This document shows, one piece after another, positions 24,431 through 36,800 of a DNA stretch of 64,000 nt. Both the position numbers and the translations under genes were made by a program. The DNA is from Parelaphostrongylus tenuis (lineage: Eukaryota > Nematoda > Chromadorea > Rhabditida > Metastrongylidae): assembly GCA_019055375.1 (NCBI GenBank), contig JAHQIW010001998.1, positions 186,001-250,000 of the forward strand, written 5' to 3'. The stretch's first letter is position 1. Each line of letters opens with the position of its first letter. The notes beneath the pieces are model-generated. The model ran no database searches. It saw nothing but the letters and a program-made list of their open reading frames with translations, and had not been told where the DNA came from.

Positions 24431-25070
24431 GAAGATTTCACTCATAAGAGGAAAGTCACTAGAATGTTTCACACACTATGAAAAAATTTGTGAAGTCTGG
24501 CAACAATCGTTCGACTCTGAATGGCATTGGAAGGATAGAATTTTTGATTTACTGAGGCAGATAGAACCGAGAGTAGTAAATAGAACCAAGAATAATGTAA
24601 GGCATCAGCAATCTCTGACTTTGATTTGACCTTGGCGTAACCAATCAATTACATTTTCTTTATTGATTATGATTCTAGCAAATGGTGTCAATTTTTACTT
24701 GGCGTATGTTTCGACGTGTTTCGTACTCGTCAAAGTCGATCACTCGGACCGTGCGGTACAGATGGAGCTTGACGAATGAGGTCGTGCATTCGAGCGATGC
24801 TCGATTGAAGAAGGTTCGACTAGAGCGAGACAAGGCGAAGGTCCACAACAAGGACGAACGACAGTGAGCGATTTACTCTAATAATTAGTTCTTAAGAAGA
24901 TGAAACGTTGGCTGTGTGAGAAGTGATAGTGATTCCTACCAACACCTCTTGATGAAGTCAACACATCACGACTAAAACTGGTTTCTGACGAACGGCGAGG
25001 TGTTGTCAATCAATCATCAGATTTTTTTGAAGTTGAAAACATCACAAAATTCCAGAAAAAACGTCTTTGA

Positions 25071-25147
25071 GCATATGTGTATATATATGTATAAATATAT
25101 ATATATGCATGAGTTACATGATATATATATTTATATTTATATAAATA
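25071..25147. repeat. AT microsatellite
   Basis: Degenerate (TA)n and TATTTA tract. Confidence 0.75.
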
Positions 25148-25769
25148 CCTGTATCAGCTGCCATTCTGTCTATCGTCAATTAACTTAAGCAAAACAGTAA
25201 GCCTTTCATTCCTCCTTGATTCGTGTAAGAGTAGATCACTGAATTTTGTTCACTTCCATACATTCCTTCTAGAATTTCGATGCAAAACTTCAACAATCGT
25301 ATCGGTGGTCTTTCTGATGCGCTTTCAATGCCCCAAACAATTTGGAGACTAACGGCGCTACATCGACTACGGCGCTAGTCCAGTCTGTTGTCACTTGGAC
25401 ACAAAGGTGTATTGCCCATATTTTTTTGAAGATTAAGTGACTTACGAATCATCTCAACGTAAAGATGAGTTCATCGTATTCCTCAATGATTTTGTGAATA
25501 ACAACGTTTCTTCAGAAATCAACTAATAATCTGGATTTCCATTATAGGGTGGCATGCAAATTTCGTATTCCAGAAAAAGCGGCTTTTCTTTGAGCAAAAA
25601 TCAGATTATATGATAAGAATACGATGGTGGGAAACCGTGTAGAATCTTGCGATGACAGGGAAATTAGTTTGATTGGACTCTCGATTTACTAATATCTATT
25701 TCGTTAAGCGCTCGTCATTGGGATACATGTACATCCAGCGTTAAAAGTAGATCTTTTAAAATCTTAAAT

Positions 25770-26190
25770 TACCATTCGTAACTTTATTCGTCGTGTTGAA
25801 GTCAGACAGCCTCTTGCCCTGTTCGTTCCAGTCTATTACGTGGCTCTTAATGTTCTTCAAGCTCTCGTTGAGTCTAATCTTAGCATTAAAGTCTCCAGTA
25901 AGGCCTTGATGGTGTGTGAACTTTTCTAGAATTTATTTCAGTTCACCTCACAGCTTGATATCGGTGCGTAAACGACAAAGTAGTAAAATCGATATTGATT
26001 CCTATCTTTACCATTGTAAGAGTCCGATCGGAGTTTTCTTTTCAATTGAAAAAAACCAATGCTTATGGGCCACATAGCTTGATAAAGACGGCAACGCCGC
26101 CGCTTCTCTATGATTTCATGTTCTAGGAATCAGATGTTCTCCAGCACCATATAAGGCGCTGAACTGGGAGCGTCTCGCCATCTCATCGGG
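25770..26190 (-). mobile_element. RTE-type LINE endonuclease-domain remnant
   Basis: Minus-strand translation in shifting frames gives a LTGDFNAKIRLNESLKNIKS-like stretch, an apurinic endonuclease block with the GDFNA motif, followed by SHVIDWNEQGKRLSDF. Upstream pieces such as NIDFTTLSF also fit the endonuclease domain. Stops and frameshifts show it is dead. It represents the 5' part of the LINE type whose 3' parts are at 2540, 8156 and 28586. Confidence 0.65.
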
Positions 26191-26360
26191 TCCGATTACG
26201 TCATCGCTTTGCTTTCTGCTTCTCCATTCGAGTTTTCTGTAAAGAATATGCATGCAAATAAACGTCTATCATAAGGAGAATACGTCCCTTCTCTTTCTCA
26301 AAAATTGCTTTTTCTCAAAATTAAAATCTTGTTTGAGGTTTAGTGCATTTTCTCTAAATG

Positions 26361-26390
26361 GACGGCTGACGTTTCCGCGACCTTCCGCCC
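26361..26390 (+). repeat. Short dispersed repeat core
   Basis: GACGGCTGACGTTTCCGCGA followed by CCTTCCGCCC, matching the core at 24398-24430. Confidence 0.4.
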
Positions 26391-26954
26391 CTCAGAGTTC
26401 GAATTATCTATGCCACATCTGATTATTGAACTGATTTATCCTACATTTAGTACAAATCTAGGGCATAATCGCCACCGATCTGCTGATTCATTCTTCGCTA
26501 ATTTTTCCACAGTCAGGCAGCTCAGAAAAGCTCTACAATTCAAGTAGAGCCGTCTTTAGCCGTCTTTAGCCGGCAAGTTGCAAGACACTTGTCAGTTGAA
26601 CGGCCGCAAACAATCAAACTCATTGGTTAGCTAAACAGTAGGTATATTATCTATTAACTTATATGTGACATTTCCATATAACCTTCCTGTCTCAACACTT
26701 TTTCAGCCATCTCACTGATGTTCAAAGGAAGTGATCGATCAACACTGTGGTTTCTTTCAACGTGGCACCAATACCTTTCACCAAAAAGTCAAGTGTTGAT
26801 TGATCAATGTTCTCTGAAGAGTCCAGAGACCCACATAGATATTCCTGCGTCATCACCACAAGCAGTTTATTAGCCTCCGTGATGTCGTAATATCAAATAG
26901 CCATTTGAAGTCTATGGGAAAAAACTCCGTCCAGCGAAAACTGTTTCGGAGGAA

Positions 26955-27325
26955 CATGATGTATTTTTACTGTTACAGTGCAACAAAAAAGTCGTTTCGA
27001 AAATGAAGCACACCTTCACATTCACGAATGTTAAGGTATTAAATGATGCCGAAACTCTAGAAAAAAATCAGAGAAGGCGTTCGTCCCAAAAGTCGAAGTA
27101 GGACGCGTAAGACGAAATTAATCAAATTTGCGAAAGCCAATCTTTCTTTGACTGTGACAGCGCACCAAAGAATCTTTTTGAAAAACTAAGTGCATTATTG
27201 GAGATCGAGATTTGTACTATCGAATACTATCAAAACATTAGAGAAAAAACTTTGTCTAACGAAAAATGCTTTAATGTGAAAAAAAATTTTATTTTTGCTG
27301 CCGTAGTGCAATAAAAAGTCGTTTG
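26955..27325 (+). repeat. R2 dispersed repeat pieces
   Basis: Three loose copies of a unit built on TTTTATTTTTGCTGC..TAGTGCAATAAAAAGTCGTTT (around 26960, 27145 and 27283). Related units occur at 52478-52870 and 53768-53870. Boundaries are unclear; possibly one old element broken up. Confidence 0.4.
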
Positions 27326-27878
27326 AAATGCAGTCCACCAAAACTTTCGTGATTTAAGCTTCCGAATAGGTACTAAAACTTCAAATAAAACCAACAAACA
27401 TGTTTTTGCCGAGGGACTCAAACAGGTTAAGGATAATGAAAAGGTACTTACTAAACTATACCATACCATACTACAGATTATAATGCACTAACGAGTTTGG
27501 AGACTAGATCAACCTGTTTGTTTGCAACCAAAGAAGGTGGAATAACCAGAATATTTGCTAATGATCGGATGAATATTTCTAATAAATTTGTATCCCTAAA
27601 ATAATGGTCGAAGGATGTTACGGTAAAGCACTTGATACACGTCTTTATGGCCACAGATGACAATGCAAGTTTTTTAATGATAAAGAAGCCTATCAAATGC
27701 CTTCCGGAGATCTGACATAAATATATGAAATATATAAAGGCCCGGAATATGTGAAGATTTCAACTCATCGGTAGTATAAATTCCAAGAATTCCTAAATAG
27801 GAATGAGTCTTTGCTATAGTCGAGTCAATATGGAAGCAGTGTGAGAACATTTCTTACAAAACTTCAAACGTGCGAGAC

Positions 27879-30800
27879 CTATTCGAATTTCTTCATTTTT
27901 GAGAAGAACGCCAGCCAACACACTAAACCAAAGGTGGTGAGCAGACCATTTGCAAGCCACACGGTACTCAGGCCTCTGTAGGCGAAAAGCGACCTGAAAT
28001 CTGATATAACGCATTTTGTGCACTCGTTGAATCTCAGAGATTCAGAAAATGAATAAAAGTAATCGATTGTGATAGTTTAGTCTAAATAATAGTGGGTTAG
28101 AGAATGATCTCATTTGTTGAAGGAGAAAATTGGCTAAGAAACGTTCAGAACCATCATTTCTGAATATATTTCGGCGAATGCATATTGCAGATCAATTTCA
28201 AGGTTCGCAAAGCAATCAAAAATCACAATGCTCTTTTCTTAATTGGAAAGGTTTTCTCAAGACTTTGGTTTCTGCAAACTTCCAGGATTCAAATGATGAA
28301 AGAATTCTTTTTCTAATCATGCAACAAAATCGACCATTCCAGAGTTTCGCGAATCTTGGCTCATATGTAATTTTTTGAATATGATTTGAGACGACTCACG
28401 CTACGAAAATTGGACCAAATATAAAGCTGACATCTTCTGCGACCACCATTGCACCTTGAAGAACATTCTGGAAATAATCAGATGTATTCGATAAATTTAT
28501 AAGTTTATTACTTAGATAGTTTTTCCTTATATTCGAAATTTGCGAGCGTATAATGCTTGATCGAGAATAATCTGAGCCCGACACGTAATGTGCTTCAGCG
28601 ACAATCGATGGAAGAGAGCCGTTACCGACTTGATTTCTTGGGATACCAAGTACTCCATAAGAAGATCACCGACCCGATGATCATATTTCTCCAAGAAAAG
28701 CCTAGAAAAAGGATATGATGCTCAGCGAATCCTTAGAACGAAGAGTACTCGCTGGGCCACTCCTGCACGTGAGAGGGAAAATGGAAATGTTGCTGGTGTC
28801 CGTCCAAGTCACTTGACGATCAACGGGACGGCAGGTGATGCAGGTGATAGCGATGTGCTTAAAGGCACTATGAAAGAAATACGCCTTAATTTGATTCTTT
28901 CTAGAGACACCATTCTCCTCCTTATGTCGATTAAGATATCCTCGCTCAAATAAATCCATATAAATAATCTGTACAGACTACTAAATCGTTTGGCAATCCT
29001 TCTGACACAGATGTCTCCGTAGCAATCTTTTCCATGCTAATCAAATACCGCTTCTCTCAGAACTTTTCACTGTACATCTGATGCACTCTTTTGGTTAGCA
29101 ACGACCAGCTATTCGATGAGAGTGAATTTCAATGAGCTTGCTTGCCATCTAATCTGACTCGCTTCATTCCACGGACAGTGCCTTACTATATAAAAGCTCT
29201 ATAAGATTTTACTAACTGAATTCTCGGATCTGCTATGGACCTTGACATAGAACATGATTGGCCATCAAGTACCTTATATAGAATTGTAGTGTGAATAGTA
29301 TTAACTCATTGTCGACTTCACTTCTCTCTCTCTGTTTCTCAATATTCGTCTGCACCTTCCCTATATATGCTGCTACTGTACTGTCATTACAGCTATAAGC
29401 AGTCATTTGTAGTTCTCAATTATGCGAAGAGATTCCCTATCAAAATTTCAGAAAATCCAATGGTAAACCCATATAAAAATGACATTCTACTTCAAACCAA
29501 TGATTGTTCAAATCTAACAACTGATTTAGGCTATTACATCTTGCGGGGCATGATCATAAAAGCACTACTCCATCCAGCGCTGGACATCTGCAAACTATAG
29601 TGCATTGGCGTACTGAGTCGCGCCCGATACGACGTCCCTTGGATAATTTACCACTACAAATTCTGGTGTCGTCGGGAGTGAAATCGGTCTCACTAAAACG
29701 ATCTCTGGTGCACCACAGCTTCGTCGCTGAAAAACCAAGGCAATCATCTCTCTGTGGCCTGTGGAAAATAACTGGTGCGGGCCTGTTTCAGAAGATTACA
29801 TTGATAATGTAAAAACCACTGGACACAGCCTAGTTATTGGCTGTTTAGTAGAGGAGAAAGTTAGAGCTAGTCTTCAGCACAGAAAATCACCAATTCGAAG
29901 TAGAATGCTCGATTTTGTATGAGTTTACCACGCGGGACTTACAACGATGAATAGCTATCGCTTGTGTTATAGCTGTTTATAGTAACAATAGCAATACAGC
30001 ATAAGCAAGCTAGAGATGTGCAGTCAAGCGAGTAGATACGAAGTTTTCACAGAGATCGGAACTGGAAAACACGGAATGCAGGGAATGACGCGAATCCTTG
30101 CACACGCGAACACACGCACACTCCTGTCCTCTGAACCTCTTGGCTCACTTATATACGGACCAATGACGAAGGCTCTCTTCGAGTGAAGACACAAGCAGAG
30201 CGGTTGGTAACAACTGTGAGCCCAAAGTAATACTCGCAAGCAACCGATGGGAAGCAAAGTTTAACATAAAAATTATAAAACAGACACTTCAATGAGAATT
30301 CAACAAAGGAGCTTGTACTATATTAACTTGGAAGCGATATTATTGCATCTGAGAATAGCATACAGTATGAGTTCATGTGAAAGCTTATATCGAATACACA
30401 AGATTCAACTGAGATAGGAGAAACGTACAGCAACCACAAGTAAGAGTTAATGCAGGAAACGACAACATAGCATAGAAACTATTCAGGGAGTAGTTACAAT
30501 GCTAGTTAAATCGTGGAAGCTTCAACTTCTGCTTCCTACAAGCTGACCTGATCGATCCCAGCGAGAATTTTAGAATAAAGAGTGTCCAAAGAAATTCCAG
30601 ACATAGGCAGCACGATACCCATAACTATACAGAGCACTGGCAGAAGAATAAACGATGGTGTCCCATAAGCGGTGTCACACCATGAGTATCGTCGAGGATC
30701 GCAACCAGTTCTCAACGTTTCTAAATACAAAGAATTATCACGTAGCATCAAAAATTGCATTCAACTCAATTCTGGATGTTTGATGAACGAACGGATAAAA

Positions 30801-33800
30801 AATAGGATATTCAAGTAATCTACGACTTTCCTAAAGCTCCCGAAATGAAGGTTTAAGTGAAAGTAAAAAGCTCGAATTCATCGCGTTCTGCCATCTAAAA
30901 CAATGCACAAGAGGCCTAGATTCATGGCCTTTGGATGACACAGTTTGACCTTTATGGAGAGCAGTTCGGTCTTATATTAAACTCAAACACATATTTTGAG
31001 AGGTACAACATAGAGAATGAAAATGCGCTAAATTTTAGTACTCTTTAGATGCTTTCGCCACATATTTTTGAAGTAGCAAATCTTATTTTTTGTATATTAT
31101 GTTGAACGTACAGAGATTACGTGCTGCTCCAAGGACAAATGAACACCATTGTATAGTTGACTTATTGAAGCTAGCTCATGACAGATAGAAATGTTAGCAA
31201 AAAAAGGATCTTCTGTTGTGGGAATGGATAAAGTCATGACGGGAGAACTTTTTCTGTAGAAATACAGAAGGGTAATTAAATTGCTCTGGGTATTCACAGC
31301 GCCAAGAGGGAAAAGAAACAGATAAGAAACGCCGACAGATTCTGAATCATTCCATGAAAACTGAGATGGAGCAGGTAAATGACATAATCTTCATTCCTCA
31401 CGTCTCTGGCTTGGTAGATGACGTTAAAAGAAAAGATCAATTGCCTGTTGGTCTGAGAGACAACAGCACAACGAGATTCACTATGTCATTAATCATAGTT
31501 CAAATCCAAAAATTATCTTCATCAGAGTGCTTCATGTGACCTACAGAAAACACTTACACTGTGAAATCTTGTTTATTAGAAAAAGGCTTACGTCAATTTT
31601 GCGCCCTTAATACTTGTCCAAAGAAGCAGCGGCATCAGTAAGTTCGAAAAGACCGTTCCATTTTGGTAAACAGAGTAACTCTGGCGAATTGTTATCCATT
31701 TCAGGAGAACATCAAAAAGGAATTCTGAAGCCGTTTGATGTTTTTTACAGCAAAAAATAGAAGTGATACTTAAAGCACGAAAAAGCGGTGAACATTTGAA
31801 TAGTACGGCTCGTTTGACTTCTGACACGAGATGCGGTGCTTTCCAAATTAGTTTAAACTCCTAACATTGGTTCGATTCACCTTAAGAAGGTAACCCAATA
31901 GGTCCTAAAACTCCCATTTTTCCTTGATGGATACGACAGCCCACTCAAATAATTGGAAAATATCAAAAAAGATAACACAGTAGTGGCGATGTTAGTTATT
32001 GTAAGACAAAGCACCGCTTTAATCACGTGCATTGCCAACCAAACCCTTCCATCTGTCCACAGTCGGGACATTGCAACTAGACATGTCTAGGAGTACCTCA
32101 CTTTGTCCAGTCCACGTGGTAACACCCTAGCGCTGCTTTATAATTCGAGGAAGCATCGATTTGAGCATCACCAAACGATAATTAGAAGTTCGTAAAGATC
32201 TCATAGAACATATACAATGCTTTTAAGTTGACTATTTGAAACCTCAGTCAAATTTCAATATATAGTCTGATAGGGTTTTACAGCCGTTCTGAGGTCTAGT
32301 ATGGTATTTCAAGTAGTTTACGTAATTTCGGCGCTACACGTGCGTCTCATCAGCACCACATACCTAGTGCTATCAGACCTCTAATAGGCCTTGAAAATCT
32401 ACCTTACTATGACCTTAAAAGGCAACCTAGTCTTTACGGAAATGCAAAAACCTTGTAATTATTAGATTTAAGAAACGTATCAAATTCAAAATGTGTTTGG
32501 ATACGAAAATAAGTGATGTGGAAAAAACGAGCACTATATGTCTCCACGTTGTTCAGCTAATACGAATTTGATAACAACGCTAACTTTCAAACATGTTAAA
32601 GCGTTAACCGAACAAACGTTCTAACCATTCTCGTTTATAATAGACAATCGGACGAAAGACTTTTCCTGAAGCCTTTTGAGATCTGATATATCAGTGGCTT
32701 ACGCACGTTTAGGCGGTCTTGCTCACCTCAACAGAACCAAAAAAGCCTCTCGGAGTATATCGAAGTTTTAAAACGATGTTTCAAGAACATTCGATTGAAA
32801 ATCAGTATCTGTACGGTTAATTTCAGCTGCGTGTCAATCTATAAGAGGTCAGATAACTTTTCATGTTGCCTGGCCTCAGCATACTGTGTCACTCCTTCCG
32901 TACTACGTAGGGTTGAATGCTGGGGAGTGTGGCTCTGATGTGGCTGACGAGACCCCCGAAACGTACGTAGGCCACTGAAATATCACACTTCAAAAAGGCT
33001 TTTTAAGCAATTCTCAGAATATGGTGAAGTTCTAGAACAAGTTTTGAAGGAGTCGAATGATGATCGAAATGTGAAGAAAAGTGCGCATCAAATAATCCTT
33101 GATCAAAGCTTGAATGATCACAAGTATTCTGAAGGTTTTCCGTCAAAAACGAAGAAATCTGCAGATGATCGGACCTTGAGCTCCATTGAGACTTTGCTAA
33201 ACTAGCACTGACCATGTCAAAAACGAGGTAATCAAAAAACAAGTATCCGATGGTAGCACTAAGAACTGTAGAATCTAAACGATGGGCAACATATTGGCAA
33301 TAGGGATTTCTAGGACTATTTGGTAGGTTAATCACATTCATAATACCAGATAGGTCATAAATGTGTCAGTAAGGATACAGGGTGGTAATAGATCTCTCCT
33401 TTAATATAAGCAGAAATTCTGACATAACATTCATGGGAAGTGTAGCGGATGAGTAGATCATTTCTGCGCAGAAAAATTCTACTCCTTTTTTGTAGCATTT
33501 CTCACCACAATTTTCTGTGCGGATCTCAACACTTCTTGCATTCTATTTGTTTTCCTTCCGTTCATTTTCGACATAGATCTGCGAACATTTCACATGTTAC
33601 ATCGATTGTGATTAAGGATTTTGTCTTCTCTATGAATTTCAAAGAATGTTGGTCGACTCGATTTATTTTGCGGTTTTGGAAACAGTCGAACTAGGGTGTT
33701 CACTAAGTTTTTTCTGATTGCCCGCAAGAGAATGTCGAGAAGCTGGATCGACCTAGCGCCAGATTAATGAGAATAAGTTTCATTTTTCGTCTCAACCAAC

Positions 33801-36800
33801 TGTGAAGACAAGTACCCCTGGCACATAGGTGTAAAAGAGCCATAGAAAGTAAAAAAAAAATCGCTAATTAAGAACAAAATTCTGCTCTTACCGTTATACT
33901 CTTGCATTTTGTGACTTGTTATTTCATAAGGATACGACAGCAAATACATGCTGACGGCCATGGAAATAGCAAGTAAAAACGAGCACCTCGGAGAGATTCT
34001 GAAATGTGCCTGTTTCAGAATAAAGTTAATGGATCAAAGGACATTCTAAAAGAACTTCAGCGTTTTTTTCATCCTGGAATAACAATCCAGCTTCTATAAC
34101 AGACAAATTGGAATTCCTCATTTTACAATGTACCACTTCATAAGGAATTCGAAAATTATGAAGCACCATGTAATCTTCATGCCAAGTAGTTTACAAACAA
34201 CTACATTTTCGACGATTCTAGTACTAAAAAATAGTGTTCGATAGTTCTCATACTTGTTCCCGATTCGGAAGAAAATGAACGCTACGGCTATGACGATAGC
34301 AAGAATTCCAACCACAGCCATGCACAAGGAACTGGCACGCACGGTCTTCTCGCCGTCCCATCCGTATGCGATCATCATAAATGGAGTAATAACACTGCAT
34401 TAAAAAAAAACATTCAGCTCTTGATAAAAAAAAAACTTCTTCTCTCATGAAAATTATGACTCACACATATAACGTCACTACTGAAAGAAAGACTAGTACT
34501 CTCTCCATCAAGCATAGTACGATAAGAAGCCAGTTCAGATTCATAGAGCGCACCCGTCTGATCCAAACTTTGATGTTCTCTAACTCGAACAAGTTACCCA
34601 CCTCTGAACAAGCATTTCTACTTCACTGAAAGAGGTAAATAAAATATTGGTCTACTTGGGGAATTTCTTGATGTATTAGGAATTCTACACGCACAATAAA
34701 AAATTTGACCAATCATTTCTTATTGATATAAAGTTAACAAAGGTTTCATCAGGTTTCATTGCCGTCATTTTGTTTCCTGTTTTCAAATGTGGGGCGCCGT
34801 AGCGGAGTGGTTATGATGCTCGTCGGGGAGCGCGCGGGCCAAGCTCCACTACCAACACTCACCAGCGGTCAACAACGCCCTATCGACCGCCTGCAGCCAG
34901 GCTAACCTCGAGATCTACAAGGAGATGCACTCAACAAGTAATCTGCGACTGTCATGAAGTAAACAAAAGAGCGATCTGAGTGCTATGAGTACTGGGATCG
35001 CCACAGTGAAAAACACGCTGTGAACACGGATCAAATAAAGTAAAGTAGAGGTATGTTCGAATCTGATTTTTTGATCCATTTTTATCCATCTATATTTGGC
35101 CATGTTTTGAGTGCTTGACGTTTTTTGGTACCGAAGAAAAGTGCATGATGAATGGAGGTTTGTTTACGACCAAGATTACTTGACATAGCTAATACAAAAT
35201 CTCCATTCTGGAGCCAAACCATGATGAACCTTCAGTTCGTTGCACAAAATAAATGAATGGTTTTGAGTGTAGCCCTTTGAGTACGAAATGCAAATCTTCA
35301 GCTACTTCAAAAGACAAATGCTGCAAGACTGTATATGCTATTGCGTGAATCCTTCATCTGGGCGATTCTTCGATGAAGGCCAACCACTGAAGTGCAAAAG
35401 AAAGCGTGATTATTTAAAGCACTGTATAGATGACAAAACTTTCTATGTAAACGTCTAAATCGCTTGCATTTATTACAAATTCCAGCTTGTAGAACTACAA
35501 AGTCATAGTTCCACGTGGCTTTCGAGCTAGGAATTAGCTTTTGTTTCTTCATGACTTCTAAATGCGAAAATAGGCGAACAGTCGGCTGGACTTCTAGATG
35601 AGAGTGAAGATTGCCTTCCTTTTTTGGTGATCAAGATAAGAAATAGACCGCTCTTTTGTAGTTTTTGACGCTTAGGAAAACGTGACAGCTTTTAATAGGA
35701 GCCGAAACTCACTAAAGAACAAATTATAGAAGCTGTGTGAGATAAAGAATAATCTCATATCGTAAGAAAATGGCACATTGGATGATTATTGCAATAACAG
35801 ACCACCGATAGTCTTCGTTGAATGAACGTCTTTCAGCCCGCAGTAGATGACGGTGACTGAGACAATGTTTGTGAAGGTGGCGACCCAAATCGGTGCCGTA
35901 TAAATGTGAAACTTCAAGAATCCTTCGATGAGCACAAAACCTGGATAACGTATGGACGAGAAGATAAGTTGGCAGACTGAAAAAGTCGTGCTGAACATCA
36001 AATACGAGCAATTGGCTAAAGTTGACTGCTTCAGACAACTAAAACACTGGAATTTTCATGAGTAGAAGACCTGGAGTTCTTTTTAAATCTGTTAATAGCA
36101 TTTTCTTTATAGTAAGAATACTTCGGCGTGTAAAGTCCGCTTGAGAGTTATTGGGTTTTTTGTCTTGGTTAGGAGGATATAGAAAAACTGTTTTTTGGAG
36201 GTTGCATGAAACTATAGTAAGAAACTCCAAGTGGTTTCAAAGAGGAATTTTTGTTCAGAGAAATGGCTTCTACGAAGTTCGCGTTGAGTTTGTGGCTGGT
36301 AAATTAATCACACCTCTGCATTTGACCGCTTTTCAAAGAACTCGCTTAGAAACATTAGTAGTTTGATAATGATATAACAATTCTGAGCCGTTTATAAGGT
36401 CTGATAATGTCAGAGGATTCCGCCACCTAATTCGTGGTTATTCGCCGTCGATTCTTTAATGGACCAGTGTAGTCTCAAGCGATCGGCTGAACAGAAAGAG
36501 ACTGTGCTATTGGCGAGTCCTGGAGGACGAAAGAGGCGCCTGTCCAGCACTTATCAGACCTCACAATAGCTCAAAACGTGTCATATCTTTATCGCTGCTT
36601 CATCTTATCAAATTAACGTTATTGACCTCTTTTCAAAGATTTCGTTTGGTATGTCTTGCTGTGAGTATTTATGTACATATATAACTATTCCTCTTAACTT
36701 CATTAGTATTTTTTCAAATTTAGTGAATAGATTTTAAGAAAAATAATGCTCACGTGGTCCGACAATAGTAGAGAGCACATTAGCGATAGCGAATGCCGAA

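Larger units (their letters stand above)
24017..27878. other. Spacer between genes A and B
   Basis: About 3.9 kb between the 5' end of gene A and the 3' end of gene B. It holds short dispersed repeat cores (24398-24430, 26361-26390), an AT microsatellite, a LINE endonuclease remnant (25770-26190) and R2 repeat pieces (26955-27325). No convincing gene or promoter motif was seen. Confidence 0.6.
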
